Assembly: GCF_000721605.1 (NCBI RefSeq)
Contig: NZ_JOIZ01000019.1
Coordinates: 62,001 to 126,000, forward strand
DNA length: 64,000 nt
Source: Streptomyces sp. NRRL S-37
GTDB taxonomy: Bacteria > Actinomycetota > Actinomycetes > Streptomycetales > Streptomycetaceae
Direction of reading: 5' to 3'
Position numbers and translations under genes: made by a program. Each line of letters opens with the position of its first letter. The first letter of the stretch is position 1. The notes under the pieces are model-generated. The model had not been told where the DNA came from. It searched no databases and saw only the letters and a list, made by a program, of their open reading frames with translations. This document shows positions 1-7,765 of the stretch, piece by piece.

Positions 1-237
1 GTCGCCGATGCGGATGCCGTTCCAGTCGTACAGCGCCTGGGTGCCGCCGGCCGCGACCGCCGCCCGGCACGCCGCCGACTTCGGGCTCTCCGGGCCCTCG
101 GCGTAGCACTGCGAGACCCGGCTGACCGGGTCGCCCATCGAGCCGTGCGCGGACGCCGGCGCGGCGGACAGCCCGGTCAGGGCGAGCGGAACGAGACCGA
201 CGGCGGTGACGACAGCGGCCTTGCGGCGTGCGGGCAT
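1..237 (-). CDS. Secreted AA10 lytic polysaccharide monooxygenase (N-terminal part)
   Basis: The first 79 codons lie in the window and the rest runs off the left edge. Residues 1-30 form a Sec signal peptide (RR near the start, hydrophobic core, ASA before the cut). The mature protein would begin HGSMGDPVSRVSQC. An N-terminal His directly after the signal is the first ligand of the copper histidine brace in AA10 (formerly CBM33) enzymes, which cleave chitin or cellulose oxidatively outside the cell. The second brace His would lie beyond the window. A GAGGAG sequence 13-16 bases upstream supports the ATG at 237. Substrate cannot be told from this fragment. Confidence 0.9.
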   Translation of the reverse strand, partial: MPARRKAAVVTAVGLVPLALTGLSAAPASAHGSMGDPVSRVSQCYAEGPESPKSAACRAAVAAGGTQALYDWNGIRIGD

Positions 238-434
238 GGGGCAGCAACTCCTCGACAGCGATCACTGGATCGGGTGGGGGGTGGTGAATCCCGTGGGGGG
301 TGGCTCAGAAACTAGCCCCCCGAACCGGCGGAATCGCCTGTCGAAGGCCGCGGAGAGAGATCCTTATGGCCGCGTTAAGGGAGTGCTCAGGCTGGGATCA
401 GGTAGGTGCCCGGATCGGGCGGGTGTCCGGGCGG

Positions 435-569
435 TCAGCCGTCGGGCCACCAGGTGCGGGCGATGTCCTTGCGGACCTCGGGCCGTCCCGCGGGGCGCTC
501 GTCGGCCTCCTCACGGATCCGGCGGACGTCCGTCCTCCTCGGGGGCTTCTGCACGGTGACACGGCGCAT
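435..569 (-). CDS. Small basic conserved-looking peptide, 44 aa
   Basis: A 44-codon reading frame starts MRRVTVQKPPRRT and ends ARTWWPDG. A good ribosome site (GAAGGAG) lies 7 bases before the ATG. It is strongly charged (many R, D, E), has no membrane segment and no signal peptide, and codon third positions are mostly G or C as in real genes here. I do not know its function. Its size and the clean ribosome site suggest a real small gene between the LPMO and the methyltransferase. The 197 bases between it and the LPMO start contain nothing else that I can name. Confidence 0.6.
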   Translation of the reverse strand: MRRVTVQKPPRRTDVRRIREEADERPAGRPEVRKDIARTWWPDG

Positions 570-707
570 GGCTGCCTCCTTCAGGGTCCACCGGGTTCCG
601 TGTTCTCACGGAGGCAGACCTTTCGGGGGAGAGTTCCTCATCGGTCCCGTTCTGTCTGTGGCCGCTGTCACGAATCGATTGTCAGTGGGGGGTGTCACTC
701 TGGGGCC

Positions 708-1328
708 ATGACGATTCACGACGGTGACGGGGCGGGCACACACGGTGTCGACTGGGACGCGGAGGCCGCCGCGTTCGACGAGGAGCCGGACCACGGGCTG
801 CGCGACCCCCGGGTGCGCGCGGCCTGGGCGGCACGGCTGGAAACCTGGCTGCCGGGACGGCCCGGCGACGTCCTCGACCTCGGCTGCGGCACCGGCAGCC
901 TGTCCCGCCTCGCGGCCGAGCGGGGACACCGGGTGACCGGCGTCGACCGGTCCCCGGCGATGGTGGCGCTCGCCCGGCGGAAGCTCGCCGGGCGTGACGC
1001 CGTGTTCCTCGTCGGCGACGCGACGGCACCACCGGTCGGCGAGGAGCGCTACGACGCCGTCCTGGTCCGGCATGTGCTGTGGACGCTGCCCGAACCGGAC
1101 CGGGCGCTGCGGCACTGGCGGGACCTGCTGCGCCCGGGCGGACGGCTGGTGCTGGTCGAGGGCGTGTGGGGGACGGTGAGCCCGGTCGGCATACCCGCCG
1201 GGCGGCTCACCGCCCTCCTGGCGCCGCTCGGCGGGCGGGTGGACGTGGAGCCGCTGTCCGGGGAGACGGCGCTGTGGGGCCGGGACGTGGACGACGAGCG
1301 GTACGCGGTGGTCGCGGTCCCGGACTGA
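708..1328 (+). CDS. Class I SAM-dependent methyltransferase, 206 aa
   Basis: The protein has the Rossmann-type methyltransferase core. Motif I is VLDLGCGTG at residues 55-63, an acidic motif II follows (GVDRS), then GDATAPPV (motif III region) and the post-motif LLRPGGRLVLVEG. This is the UbiE/Methyltransf_11 type, acting on small molecules, but the substrate cannot be inferred. The ATG at 708 is chosen because everything upstream in this frame (from 300) lacks conserved character and overlaps the opposite-strand small gene. It stands alone, convergent with the DUF402 gene 10 bases away. Confidence 0.85.
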   Translation: MTIHDGDGAGTHGVDWDAEAAAFDEEPDHGLRDPRVRAAWAARLETWLPGRPGDVLDLGCGTGSLSRLAAERGHRVTGVDRSPAMVALARRKLAGRDAVFLVGDATAPPVGEERYDAVLVRHVLWTLPEPDRALRHWRDLLRPGGRLVLVEGVWGTVSPVGIPAGRLTALLAPLGGRVDVEPLSGETALWGRDVDDERYAVVAVPD

Positions 1329-1338
1329 CCCGGTGCCC

Positions 1339-1839
1339 TCAGGCGAGCAGCGCGGCGAACCCGCCCTCGCGGGCCCGGGCGTCCAGTTCGTCGAGGGCCG
1401 CCACCGCGGCGGCCGCCGCCTCGGGATCCGTGGTGAGCAGACCGCTCGCCGCGAATTCGTCCTCGTCCAGCCGCCGTACGTCCGTGCCGTCCGCGGAGAC
1501 CCACAGGTCCAGGTCGAGATCCTCGACGACCAGCCGGCCGCCGGAGAGCTCGGCCGGCCGGGTGATGTCGCAGTAGTGGCCCTTGAGGGTGCCGTCGGCG
1601 GCGCGGACCTCCTTCACCGAGTACCACCGGTCGCGCCAGTAGTGCTCCGTGAAGACGTCACCGGGCTCGAAGCGGACGAAGCCGAAGTCGCGCACGCCGT
1701 CCCCCGCCCACGGGGCGCGCACGGTGGCGCGGGTGCCGTCGTCGGCGAGCAGCTCGGCCGGGTAGCGGATCTTCATCCGTCCCGCCTTGACGAGGACCAC
1801 TTCCACCCGCGTCGGCCCGTCAGCCCAGTGCGCGGACAT
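1339..1839 (-). CDS. DUF402 domain protein, 166 aa
   Basis: The sequence matches the DUF402 family (FomD-like): a central beta-rich block with FGFVRFEPGD, TEHYWRDRWYSVKEV and the acidic VVEDLDLDLWV near residues 100-115, where family members bind divalent metal and hydrolyse phosphate esters such as nucleoside diphosphates or CMP adducts. No signal or membrane segment. Its start overlaps the end of the upstream GNAT gene by 20 bases, so the two are probably translationally coupled. The specific substrate is unknown. A later GTG at 1806 is a possible alternative start. Confidence 0.75.
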   Translation of the reverse strand: MSAHWADGPTRVEVVLVKAGRMKIRYPAELLADDGTRATVRAPWAGDGVRDFGFVRFEPGDVFTEHYWRDRWYSVKEVRAADGTLKGHYCDITRPAELSGGRLVVEDLDLDLWVSADGTDVRRLDEDEFAASGLLTTDPEAAAAAVAALDELDARAREGGFAALLA

Positions 1840-2749
1840 ACCGCACCTCCGTCCCGCAGATCTCGTACCCGAACCACTGGTTGATCGCGATCATCGGCCC
1901 GTTCCCGGTGTCGTTGCCCGTGAACGCCTCCGTGTACCCGGCCGCGCGGGCACGATGCAGGGAGTCGTTCTTGGCGAGCTTGGCCAGACCCCGGCCGCGG
2001 TGGGCGCGGGCGGTGCCGGTCATGACGGTGCCGTACCGGGTGCCGCCGTCCGTGCGGGCCGCGGAGAACGCGGCGGGACGGCCGTCGACCAGCGCCACCG
2101 TGGTCAGTCCGGGGCTGAACAGGGGGTGCCGCCAGGTCTCCTCCAGCCAGGCCTGGTAGTCCGTGAACTCGTGGTCCACGTCGCTCGGCTCGTCCGCCGT
2201 CGTCTCCGCGTCCAGCTCGAACAGCGGGCGCGGGTCACCGGCGAAGTCCGAGCCCGGGCGCAGCTCCACGCCCGGCGGCGGGTCCTGGAGCGGGGGCAGG
2301 GTGCCGTTCGCCAGGTCCAGGCGGAGGAAGTGGGCGGAGCGGCTCGCCCGGTAGCCGTGCGCCTCGGCGAAGGCGCGGTTGCCGGGCTCGTCCACCACCC
2401 AGGAGAGCAGCCGGGTCGCCCCGTGCGCGGCCAGGTGCTCCTCGGCGGCGCGCACCAGCAGCGTCCCGGCGCCCCGGCGGGTGTGCCCGGGGTGCACGTA
2501 CACGTTGATGTTGCCCTGGCCGGGCTCGGTGCTCTCGTGGGTCAGGTGCACCTGTGCCATGCCGATCACCTCGCCGTCGGCCACGGCGACCAGCGGGCGG
2601 TAGTGGGCGTCGGGGTGGAGACGGGTGAGGTCGTGGGCCAGGGACTCCGGGGTGACGAGGATGAAGGGCAGCGCGGCGTGCCGGACGCGGGCGAAGCCCT
2701 CCAGGTCGGCGCGGGCGTCGGGGCGAAGATCGCGGACGGACACTGTCAT
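1820..2749 (-). CDS. Tandem GNAT-family N-acetyltransferase, 309 aa
   Basis: Two GNAT folds in one chain. The first has the acetyl-CoA pyrophosphate loop HTRRGAG at residues 89-95, following NINVYVHP. The second has RAHRGRGLA at about 248-256 followed by LAKNDSL and a NxxN-type ending. This double arrangement resembles mycothiol synthase-like and other actinomycete tandem acetyltransferases. The loop motifs are good in both halves, but only one is usually active in such proteins. It is first in a two-gene operon with DUF402 and is divergent from the GntR gene. The acceptor substrate is not predictable. Confidence 0.8.
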   Translation of the reverse strand: MTVSVRDLRPDARADLEGFARVRHAALPFILVTPESLAHDLTRLHPDAHYRPLVAVADGEVIGMAQVHLTHESTEPGQGNINVYVHPGHTRRGAGTLLVRAAEEHLAAHGATRLLSWVVDEPGNRAFAEAHGYRASRSAHFLRLDLANGTLPPLQDPPPGVELRPGSDFAGDPRPLFELDAETTADEPSDVDHEFTDYQAWLEETWRHPLFSPGLTTVALVDGRPAAFSAARTDGGTRYGTVMTGTARAHRGRGLAKLAKNDSLHRARAAGYTEAFTGNDTGNGPMIAINQWFGYEICGTEVRYVRALG

Positions 2750-2820
2750 GGAGGCGCACGCTACGGGGGCCGCGCCCGGAGCGCCTCCTCTTTTTCGCCG
2801 GGGTGCGCGACAATCGGGCC

Positions 2821-3189
2821 GTGACCTTGAAGATCCGGATCGACGACGGCGCGCCCCCGTACGAGCAGGTACGGGCGCAGATCTCCGAGCAGGCACGGTC
2901 GGGGGCGCTGCCCGTGGGGTACCGGCTGCCGACGGTGCGGGGGCTGGCCGAGACGCTCGGGCTCGCCGTGAACACGGTGGCCAAGGCGTACCGGGCGCTG
3001 GAGGCGGACGGGGTGATCGAGACGCGGGGGCGCAACGGGACGCTGATCGCCGCCGCGGGGGCGGCGGCGGAGCGGGAGCTGGCCTCCGGGGCGCAGGAGT
3101 TCGCCGCCAGGGCGCGGCGGCTCGGCTGCTCGGAGGAGGAGGCACTGGCTGCCGTGCGGGACGCACTGCGTGCGGCTTACGGGGCGTGA
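2821..3189 (+). CDS. GntR-family regulator, YtrA subfamily, 122 aa
   Basis: A short GntR protein: a winged helix at about residues 10-75 (PPYEQVRAQI, then LPTVRGLAETLGLAVNTVAKAYRALE) followed by only about 45 residues and no large effector domain, which is the YtrA layout. Such regulators typically control neighbouring transporters, but here the divergent neighbour is an acetyltransferase gene. I prefer the GTG at 2821 because a weak -10-like hexamer (GACAAT, 2809-2814) sits six bases before it, which would make the mRNA leaderless. A GTG at 2803 in the same frame is the alternative. Confidence 0.8.
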   Translation: MTLKIRIDDGAPPYEQVRAQISEQARSGALPVGYRLPTVRGLAETLGLAVNTVAKAYRALEADGVIETRGRNGTLIAAAGAAAERELASGAQEFAARARRLGCSEEEALAAVRDALRAAYGA

Positions 3190-3231
3190 GCGCCGTCGCG
3201 GTGGGGGTTCCGTTTCGGCTGCGGGGCCGTT

Positions 3232-3297
3232 GTGGCTGGTCGCGCCCGCGCGGCGGAGCCGCAAGTTGGCACAGTCCCGCGCCCCTAGGGGCGCGGG
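3232..3297. repeat. Dispersed Streptomyces intergenic repeat with a 22-bp palindrome
   Basis: The inverse complement reads as a G-rich block, then a GCGCGACCAGCCAC tail, which is the same family as the tandem repeat at 36200-36323 but with an extra insert in the middle. Positions 3276-3297 are a perfect 22-bp inverted repeat centred on CCTAGG. It lies between two convergent genes and could form a terminator hairpin in either direction, although no T-run follows. Confidence 0.6.
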
Positions 3298-3304
3298 TGA
3301 GCGT

Positions 3305-3372
3305 CGGCTGTGTAGCTCACCCTGTGCCCTGAGGGGGTCGGTGAGTTCCGGCTGTGTCGCTCGCCCTGTGCC
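3305..3372. repeat. Imperfect 24-bp direct repeat, two copies
   Basis: Copies at 3305-3328 and 3349-3372 share 22 of 24 bases (core CGGCTGTGT and CCCTGTGCC) with a period of 44. They fill the rest of the gap between the GntR gene and the AAA ATPase gene. No function is evident. Confidence 0.55.
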
Positions 3373-3387
3373 GGTCCTCCGGAGCGC

Positions 3388-4482
3388 CTACAGGTACAGG
3401 CCCGCGTCCGCGTCGCCCCGGGGTTCCGGGAGGGACGTCGGGGAGGTGCCGCGGCGCAGGGCGTACAGCTCGGCCAGGGTCGCGCCCTCGCGGCCCACGC
3501 CCTCCTCGGCGCCCAGCCAGTCCACCGCCTCCGCGCGGGTCAGCCGGCCCACCTCGATGCGGGCCAGGCAGCGGCCGGGGCGGACCACGGCCGGGTGGAG
3601 GCGTTCCAGGTCCTCGTTGGTGGTGACGCCCACCAGGACGTTGCGGCCCTGGCCGAGCAGGCCGTCCGTCAGGTTCAGCAGCCGGGACAGCGCCTGCCCG
3701 GCGGTGTGCTTGGCCTCGCCCCGGATCAGTTCGTCGCAGTCCTCCAGGAGCAGCAGCCGCCAGCGGCCCTTGCCGGCCGCGTCCTCCTCGCCGATCGCGA
3801 TGTCCATCAGATAGCCGACGTCGGAGAAGAGCCGCTCCGGGTCCAGCACGCAGTCCACCTGGCACCAGTCCCGCCAGGACCGGGCCAGTGTGCGCAGCGC
3901 GGAGGTCTTGCCGGTGCCCGGCGGGCCGTGCAGCAGGAGCAGCCGGCCCGAGATGTCCTCGGGGGTGGTCTTCATCAGACGGCCCATGGCGTCCGCCACC
4001 GGCGCCGTGTAGTTGGGCCGGATCTCCTCCCAGGTGCCCGCCGAGATCTGCCGGGTGGTGCGGTGCGGGCCGCGGCGCGGGGAGACGTACCAGAAGCCCA
4101 TGGTGACGTTCTCCGGCTGCGGTTCGGGTTCGTCCGCCGCGCCGTCGGTGGTCTCGTCCAGGATCCTCGCGGCGAGTTCGGCGCTGGTCGCGGTGACCGT
4201 GACGTCGGCGCCCCGGCTCCAGCGGGAGACCAGCAGGGTCCAGCCCTCACCCTCGGCCAGAGTGGCGCTGCGGTCGTCGTCCCTGGCGGTCCGCAGCACC
4301 CGCGCGTTCGCGGGCAGCAGGGTCGCGCCGGAGCGTACGCGGTCGATGGTGACGGCGTGCGAGTACGGCTGCTCGCCCGTCGCGAAGCGGCCGAGGAACA
4401 GCGCGTCGACGACATCGGACGGGGAGTCGCTGTCGTCGACGTTGAGCCGGATCGGCAGTGCGTCGTGCGGTTGCGCGGACAT
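3388..4482 (-). CDS. DUF5925-type AAA ATPase, 364 aa
   Basis: The N-terminal about 150 residues look like the DUF5925 region found in actinomycete AAA proteins. The C-terminal half is an AAA core with Walker A GPPGTGKT (186-193), Walker B LLLLEDCDE (about 243-251), sensor-like VGVTTNEDLERLHPAVVRPGR with the arginine typical of CDC48/FtsH-type AAA modules. It is cytosolic with no membrane segment. The role is unknown; AAA proteins of this form remodel or unfold partners. The start at 4482 (MSAQPHD) is preferred over an upstream one at 4551, whose extra 23 residues look non-coding. Confidence 0.8.
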   Translation of the reverse strand: MSAQPHDALPIRLNVDDSDSPSDVVDALFLGRFATGEQPYSHAVTIDRVRSGATLLPANARVLRTARDDDRSATLAEGEGWTLLVSRWSRGADVTVTATSAELAARILDETTDGAADEPEPQPENVTMGFWYVSPRRGPHRTTRQISAGTWEEIRPNYTAPVADAMGRLMKTTPEDISGRLLLLHGPPGTGKTSALRTLARSWRDWCQVDCVLDPERLFSDVGYLMDIAIGEEDAAGKGRWRLLLLEDCDELIRGEAKHTAGQALSRLLNLTDGLLGQGRNVLVGVTTNEDLERLHPAVVRPGRCLARIEVGRLTRAEAVDWLGAEEGVGREGATLAELYALRRGTSPTSLPEPRGDADAGLYL

Positions 4483-4554
4483 GCCGCCATGATCGGTCAC
4501 CCGGGCGCCGTGCGCACCCGGTTTCCCGGGTGCGCACGGACGGCCGTCCACGCC

Positions 4555-5355
4555 TCAGCCCGGCGGCCGGCGGATCAGCCGCCGTGCCTGCCGGGCCCGG
4601 CGCACCATCGCGTACCCCTTGGTCAGTGCGCGGTCCCGGGCGAAGGTACGCGCGACGGCCCGCCCCTCCACCAGCCGTTCGAACTCGGCGGCGGACGTGG
4701 ACCTGCGTACCGTCACCCGCCGCAGGGCGTACGGCCCCTGGGCGCGGCGGGCGAGACCGTTGCCGACGGCGAGCGCCTGGGCGTACCCCGTCTCCCGCAC
4801 CGCCCGGCGCACCCGGCGGCTGGAGTAGCCGTAGGGATACGCGAACGAGGCGGGTACGGAGCCGAGCTGGTCCGAGACGATCTCCTTGCACAGGATCAGC
4901 TCGGAGCGCAGCCGGTCCTCGTCGAGCCGGTCGAGCTGCGGATGGCTGTGGCTGTGCCCGCCGATCTCGACGCCCGCGGCGGCCAGTTCGCGCACCTGGT
5001 CCCAGTCGAGCATGGTGTCCAGGCCGCCGCCGGTGTCGTACGGCCCTCTCAGCCAGCCCGTGGTGACGAACAGGGTGGCCGGGAAGCCGTGCCCGGCGAG
5101 CACGGGCAGCGCGTGCCGGTGCACGCCCTCGTAGCCGTCGTCGAAGGTGACGAGGACCGGCCGCGCGGGCAGCGGGCGGCCCGAGCGCCAGTGCGCGGCC
5201 AGTTCGGCCGTGGTGACGGGGGTGAGGCCCCGGTCCGCGAGCACCGCCATCTGTTCGGCGAACGCCTCCGGGGTCACGGACAGGGCGCGGGTCGCCTCGT
5301 TGGGATCGGCCGTGACCGCGTGGTACATGAGGATCGGCACGCGTACGTCAGTCAC
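4555..5355 (-). CDS. Polysaccharide deacetylase (NodB-type, CE4), 266 aa
   Basis: CE4 motifs are visible: MYHAV near the start, TFDDG at 70-74 (metal and base Asp), HSHSH at 134-138 (metal His) and AYPYGYSS further on. These enzymes remove acetyl groups from N-acetylglucosamine polymers or peptidoglycan. There is no clear signal peptide, so it may act at the cytoplasmic face or be exported otherwise. The GTG at 5355 overlaps the stop of the preceding glycosyltransferase by 8 bases, marking it as the last gene of a three-gene envelope-glycan operon. Confidence 0.85.
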   Translation of the reverse strand: MTDVRVPILMYHAVTADPNEATRALSVTPEAFAEQMAVLADRGLTPVTTAELAAHWRSGRPLPARPVLVTFDDGYEGVHRHALPVLAGHGFPATLFVTTGWLRGPYDTGGGLDTMLDWDQVRELAAAGVEIGGHSHSHPQLDRLDEDRLRSELILCKEIVSDQLGSVPASFAYPYGYSSRRVRRAVRETGYAQALAVGNGLARRAQGPYALRRVTVRRSTSAAEFERLVEGRAVARTFARDRALTKGYAMVRRARQARRLIRRPPG

Positions 5356-6349
5356 GGCCGCCGCCCTCCCCGGTCCCCACCACGGAGAAGGTGACCCCGC
5401 CCCGCCTGGCCCGTACGCTCCCCACCACATAGCCGCCCGCCGCCGCGAGGACCCCCGCCACGATCGCCCCCGCGCGCCCCGCGCCGCCCGGACGGGCCAG
5501 CAGGGCGTCGCGCAGCCCCCGCGCCACCCCGGCGGGCAGGACGCGGGTGGTGTACCGGCGTTCGGACTCCAGTCCCTTCTCCGCGCCCACGCTGCGGGCC
5601 ACCAGCGCCTTCGACAGTCCCTCGGCGTAGGTGCGCGTACGGAAGTAGCGGAAGCGCTCGCGGACCTCGGGCACCCGGTGGTGGATCACCGCGCGGTCGT
5701 CGATCAGCAGGACCGCGTCGGGGCGGGCGCGGCTGAGGCGGATGCACAGTTCCGTCTCCTCGCCGCCCAGCGGGCGCTTGTTCCCGTCGCGTCCGATGCC
5801 GGTGGCGAAGCCGCCCGCCGCGTCGAAGGCCTCGCGCCGGAAGGAGGCGTTGCCGCCGAGCACGTTGCGCACCCGCACCCGCCCGCGCGGCAGACCCCGG
5901 TAGGTGCAGCCCACCACCCAGTCGAACTCCTCGGGGAACCAGTCGGGACGCCGGCCCGACGCCCAGACGGGCTCGGTGCGCCCGCCGACCGCCATCACGC
6001 GCGGATCGTCGTACGCCTCGGCGAAGTGCTTCAGCCAGTCGCGTTCGGCCACCGCGTCGTCGTCGAGGAAGGCGACGACATCGCCGCGTGAGGCGGCGAT
6101 CCCGGTGTTGCGGCCGGCGGACAGGCCGCGGGGGCCCGCGTTGGCGAGCACCCGCACGTCGTCGGTCTCCTTGTATTCCTTGCCCAGGCGGTCCAGGAGG
6201 CCCCGGTTGTGGTCGACGACCAGCAGGGTTTCCAGGGCCGGCCGTGACTGCGCCCGTACCGAGGCGACCGCCGCGAGGACATCCTCCCAGCGGTCCTCGG
6301 TGTAGGCGCAGATCACGACCGAGACGCCCGGGGTGCCGGGATCTCTCAA
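5348..6349 (-). CDS. Family 2 glycosyltransferase, 333 aa, TTG start
   Basis: A GT-A fold: VSVVICAYTEDR at the N-terminus, FLDDDA (DxD-type metal site, residues 95-99), GGNASFRREAF and GGEETELCIR, the GT2 acceptor/base region. A C-terminal hydrophobic stretch (about 305-325) may anchor it in the membrane. The only plausible start is TTG at 6349, which overlaps the upstream stop codon as TTGA and is preceded by GGGGAAGG. The upstream part of this frame is a shadow of the preceding gene. Likely works with its neighbours on an extracellular glycan. Confidence 0.85.
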   Translation of the reverse strand: MRDPGTPGVSVVICAYTEDRWEDVLAAVASVRAQSRPALETLLVVDHNRGLLDRLGKEYKETDDVRVLANAGPRGLSAGRNTGIAASRGDVVAFLDDDAVAERDWLKHFAEAYDDPRVMAVGGRTEPVWASGRRPDWFPEEFDWVVGCTYRGLPRGRVRVRNVLGGNASFRREAFDAAGGFATGIGRDGNKRPLGGEETELCIRLSRARPDAVLLIDDRAVIHHRVPEVRERFRYFRTRTYAEGLSKALVARSVGAEKGLESERRYTTRVLPAGVARGLRDALLARPGGAGRAGAIVAGVLAAAGGYVVGSVRARRGGVTFSVVGTGEGGGRD

Positions 6350-7167
6350 GACACCTTCCCCCGCACCGTGTCGAGCAGCGGCGAGGGGCGCGGGCGCCGG
6401 CGCAGCGCACGCCGGTTGGAGCGCTCCCCGAGGATCACTCTCAGCACGCGCAGCCCGTCGCGCACGGCGCGCAGATTGCTCGTGCCGTGGATGCGCAGGT
6501 ACTCGTGGCTGGGTATCTCCTGCACCCTGAGGCCGGCCTTGACGACCCGGATGTTCATCAGGGTCTCGACCTCGAAGCCGGTGCAGTCGAGGTCGATCTT
6601 GTCCAGGCAGTGCCGCCAGAAGGCGTTGTAGCCGTAGCAGAGGTCGGTGTACCGCGCGCCGAACTTGCGGTTGACGACGGCGCACAGCACCCGGTTGCCC
6701 AGCATGCGGATGAACGTCATGTCGTCGGTGCCGCCGCCGTTGGCGAAGCGGGACCCCTTGGCGAAGTCCGCGCCGGAGACCAGCGCGGAGACGTAGCTGA
6801 CGATCTCGTTGCCGTCGGCCGAGCCGTCCGCGTCGACCATCACGATGATGTCGCCGGTGCAGGCCTCGAACCCGGAGCGCAGCGCGTCCCCCTTGCCCTT
6901 GCCGCGCTGTCCGACGACCTTGACGGCGGGCCACAGTTCGCGGGCCACCTCGACGGTGCCGTCGGTGGAGTTGCCGTCGACCAGGACCACTTCGTGGATC
7001 CAGTCGGGAAGCGTCTTGAAGACGTACGGCAGGTTCTCCGCCTCGTTCATGGCCGGTATCACCACGCTCACCGGCGGCGCGATGGCCAGGTGAGAGGAGA
7101 CGGGCCGGTAGGTGCGGGCGGTCGGCGGATCCTGATCCTCGGTCGCCGGCTGCAGAACGGAACTCAT
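6346..7167 (-). CDS. Family 2 glycosyltransferase, DPM1-like, 273 aa
   Basis: PVSVVIPAMNEAENLP at about 32-47 and VDADGS with the DxD motif at 111-116 identify a GT-A transferase of the polyprenyl-phosphate sugar transferase type. The central YGYNAFW and FEVETLMNI segments are typical of that group. It has no membrane-spanning tail, unlike full-length Dpm enzymes with GtrA domains. It is first in the operon with the second GT2 and the CE4 deacetylase, suggesting lipid-linked sugar supply or the first transfer step of a surface polysaccharide. Confidence 0.85.
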   Translation of the reverse strand: MSSVLQPATEDQDPPTARTYRPVSSHLAIAPPVSVVIPAMNEAENLPYVFKTLPDWIHEVVLVDGNSTDGTVEVARELWPAVKVVGQRGKGKGDALRSGFEACTGDIIVMVDADGSADGNEIVSYVSALVSGADFAKGSRFANGGGTDDMTFIRMLGNRVLCAVVNRKFGARYTDLCYGYNAFWRHCLDKIDLDCTGFEVETLMNIRVVKAGLRVQEIPSHEYLRIHGTSNLRAVRDGLRVLRVILGERSNRRALRRRPRPSPLLDTVRGKVS

Positions 7168-7270
7168 GAGTCTGGTCCCTCTCGTCCGGTGGACCGCCCG
7201 CCCCTCGGGCGGCCCGGCTGTTCGTCCGGTTCGAAAGGGGGGTTCTCACCCCACGGGCACGCCGATGGTG

Positions 7271-7286
7271 CTGACGTGCACGTCAG
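7271..7286. promoter_or_regulatory. Perfect 16-bp palindrome, candidate operator
   Basis: CTGACGTGCACGTCAG is perfectly self-complementary and lies about 105 bases upstream of the glycosyltransferase start. The ACGTGCACGT core has no spacer, so a hairpin is unlikely and a dimeric DNA-binding protein more likely. The binding protein is unknown. Confidence 0.4.
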
Positions 7287-7695
7287 GTGAGCTGGCAGAA
7301 CTGGCCGGCCGCGGCAATGGCGGCCGACCGCGCGGCACGGCCCGGTCACCGATGCGGTCACCGAGCACGGCACCCCCCTACCGCGCCCCGCGCCGGTTCG
7401 TCGCGGTCCTGAGCCCTCCCCTGGAGCCGCGTACTGACGGACCGATGCGGGTGAGATGTATGACGGTATTGACGATTGAACCCGAATGGCAAGACCTGAA
7501 ACGGTCGATCACGTTTTCGGAGTTTTGGCCGTTACGTAAGTCTCTTGCCGTGATGCGTGTTTCCGCATGGCCGACTTTTCCCCCCGAAGTGTCGGATGAC
7601 GGACTTCAATGTGGCGCACCCCGTAGGAGCCGTCAAGGGCGTAAAAGTCCTTACAGCCGGTTTTGGTCCAGGATCGAACAGTAACAGTCTTGGCA

Positions 7696-7724
7696 TGGAC
7701 ACTTCCGGTCAACACGCGTAGTTG
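7696..7724 (+). promoter_or_regulatory. Promoter of the SGNH hydrolase gene
   Basis: TGGACA (7696-7701) and TAGTTG (7719-7724) are separated by 17 bases, a good vegetative-type promoter about 42 bases upstream of the start codon. The gene then has a GGGAGG ribosome site. Confidence 0.5.
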
Positions 7725-7765
7725 GTACCACGGTTGCGGCAGAGATCCTGCTAAAGGGAGGTTCC

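Larger units (their letters stand above)
7168..7765. other. 598-base region without a supported gene
   Basis: This is the longest gene-free stretch in the window, between two divergent genes (glycosyltransferase and SGNH hydrolase). I see a 16-bp perfect palindrome at 7271-7286, a comparatively AT-rich stretch from about 7440 to 7700, and a promoter at 7696-7724. Short frames on the minus strand here (7164-7373, 7509-7715) have no ribosome site or family resemblance. A regulatory RNA or long leader is possible but not shown. Confidence 0.5.

Noticed and set aside
7164..7715. Two short minus-strand frames in the gene-free region
   Set aside because: No ribosome site, poor codon bias and sequences without any family resemblance.
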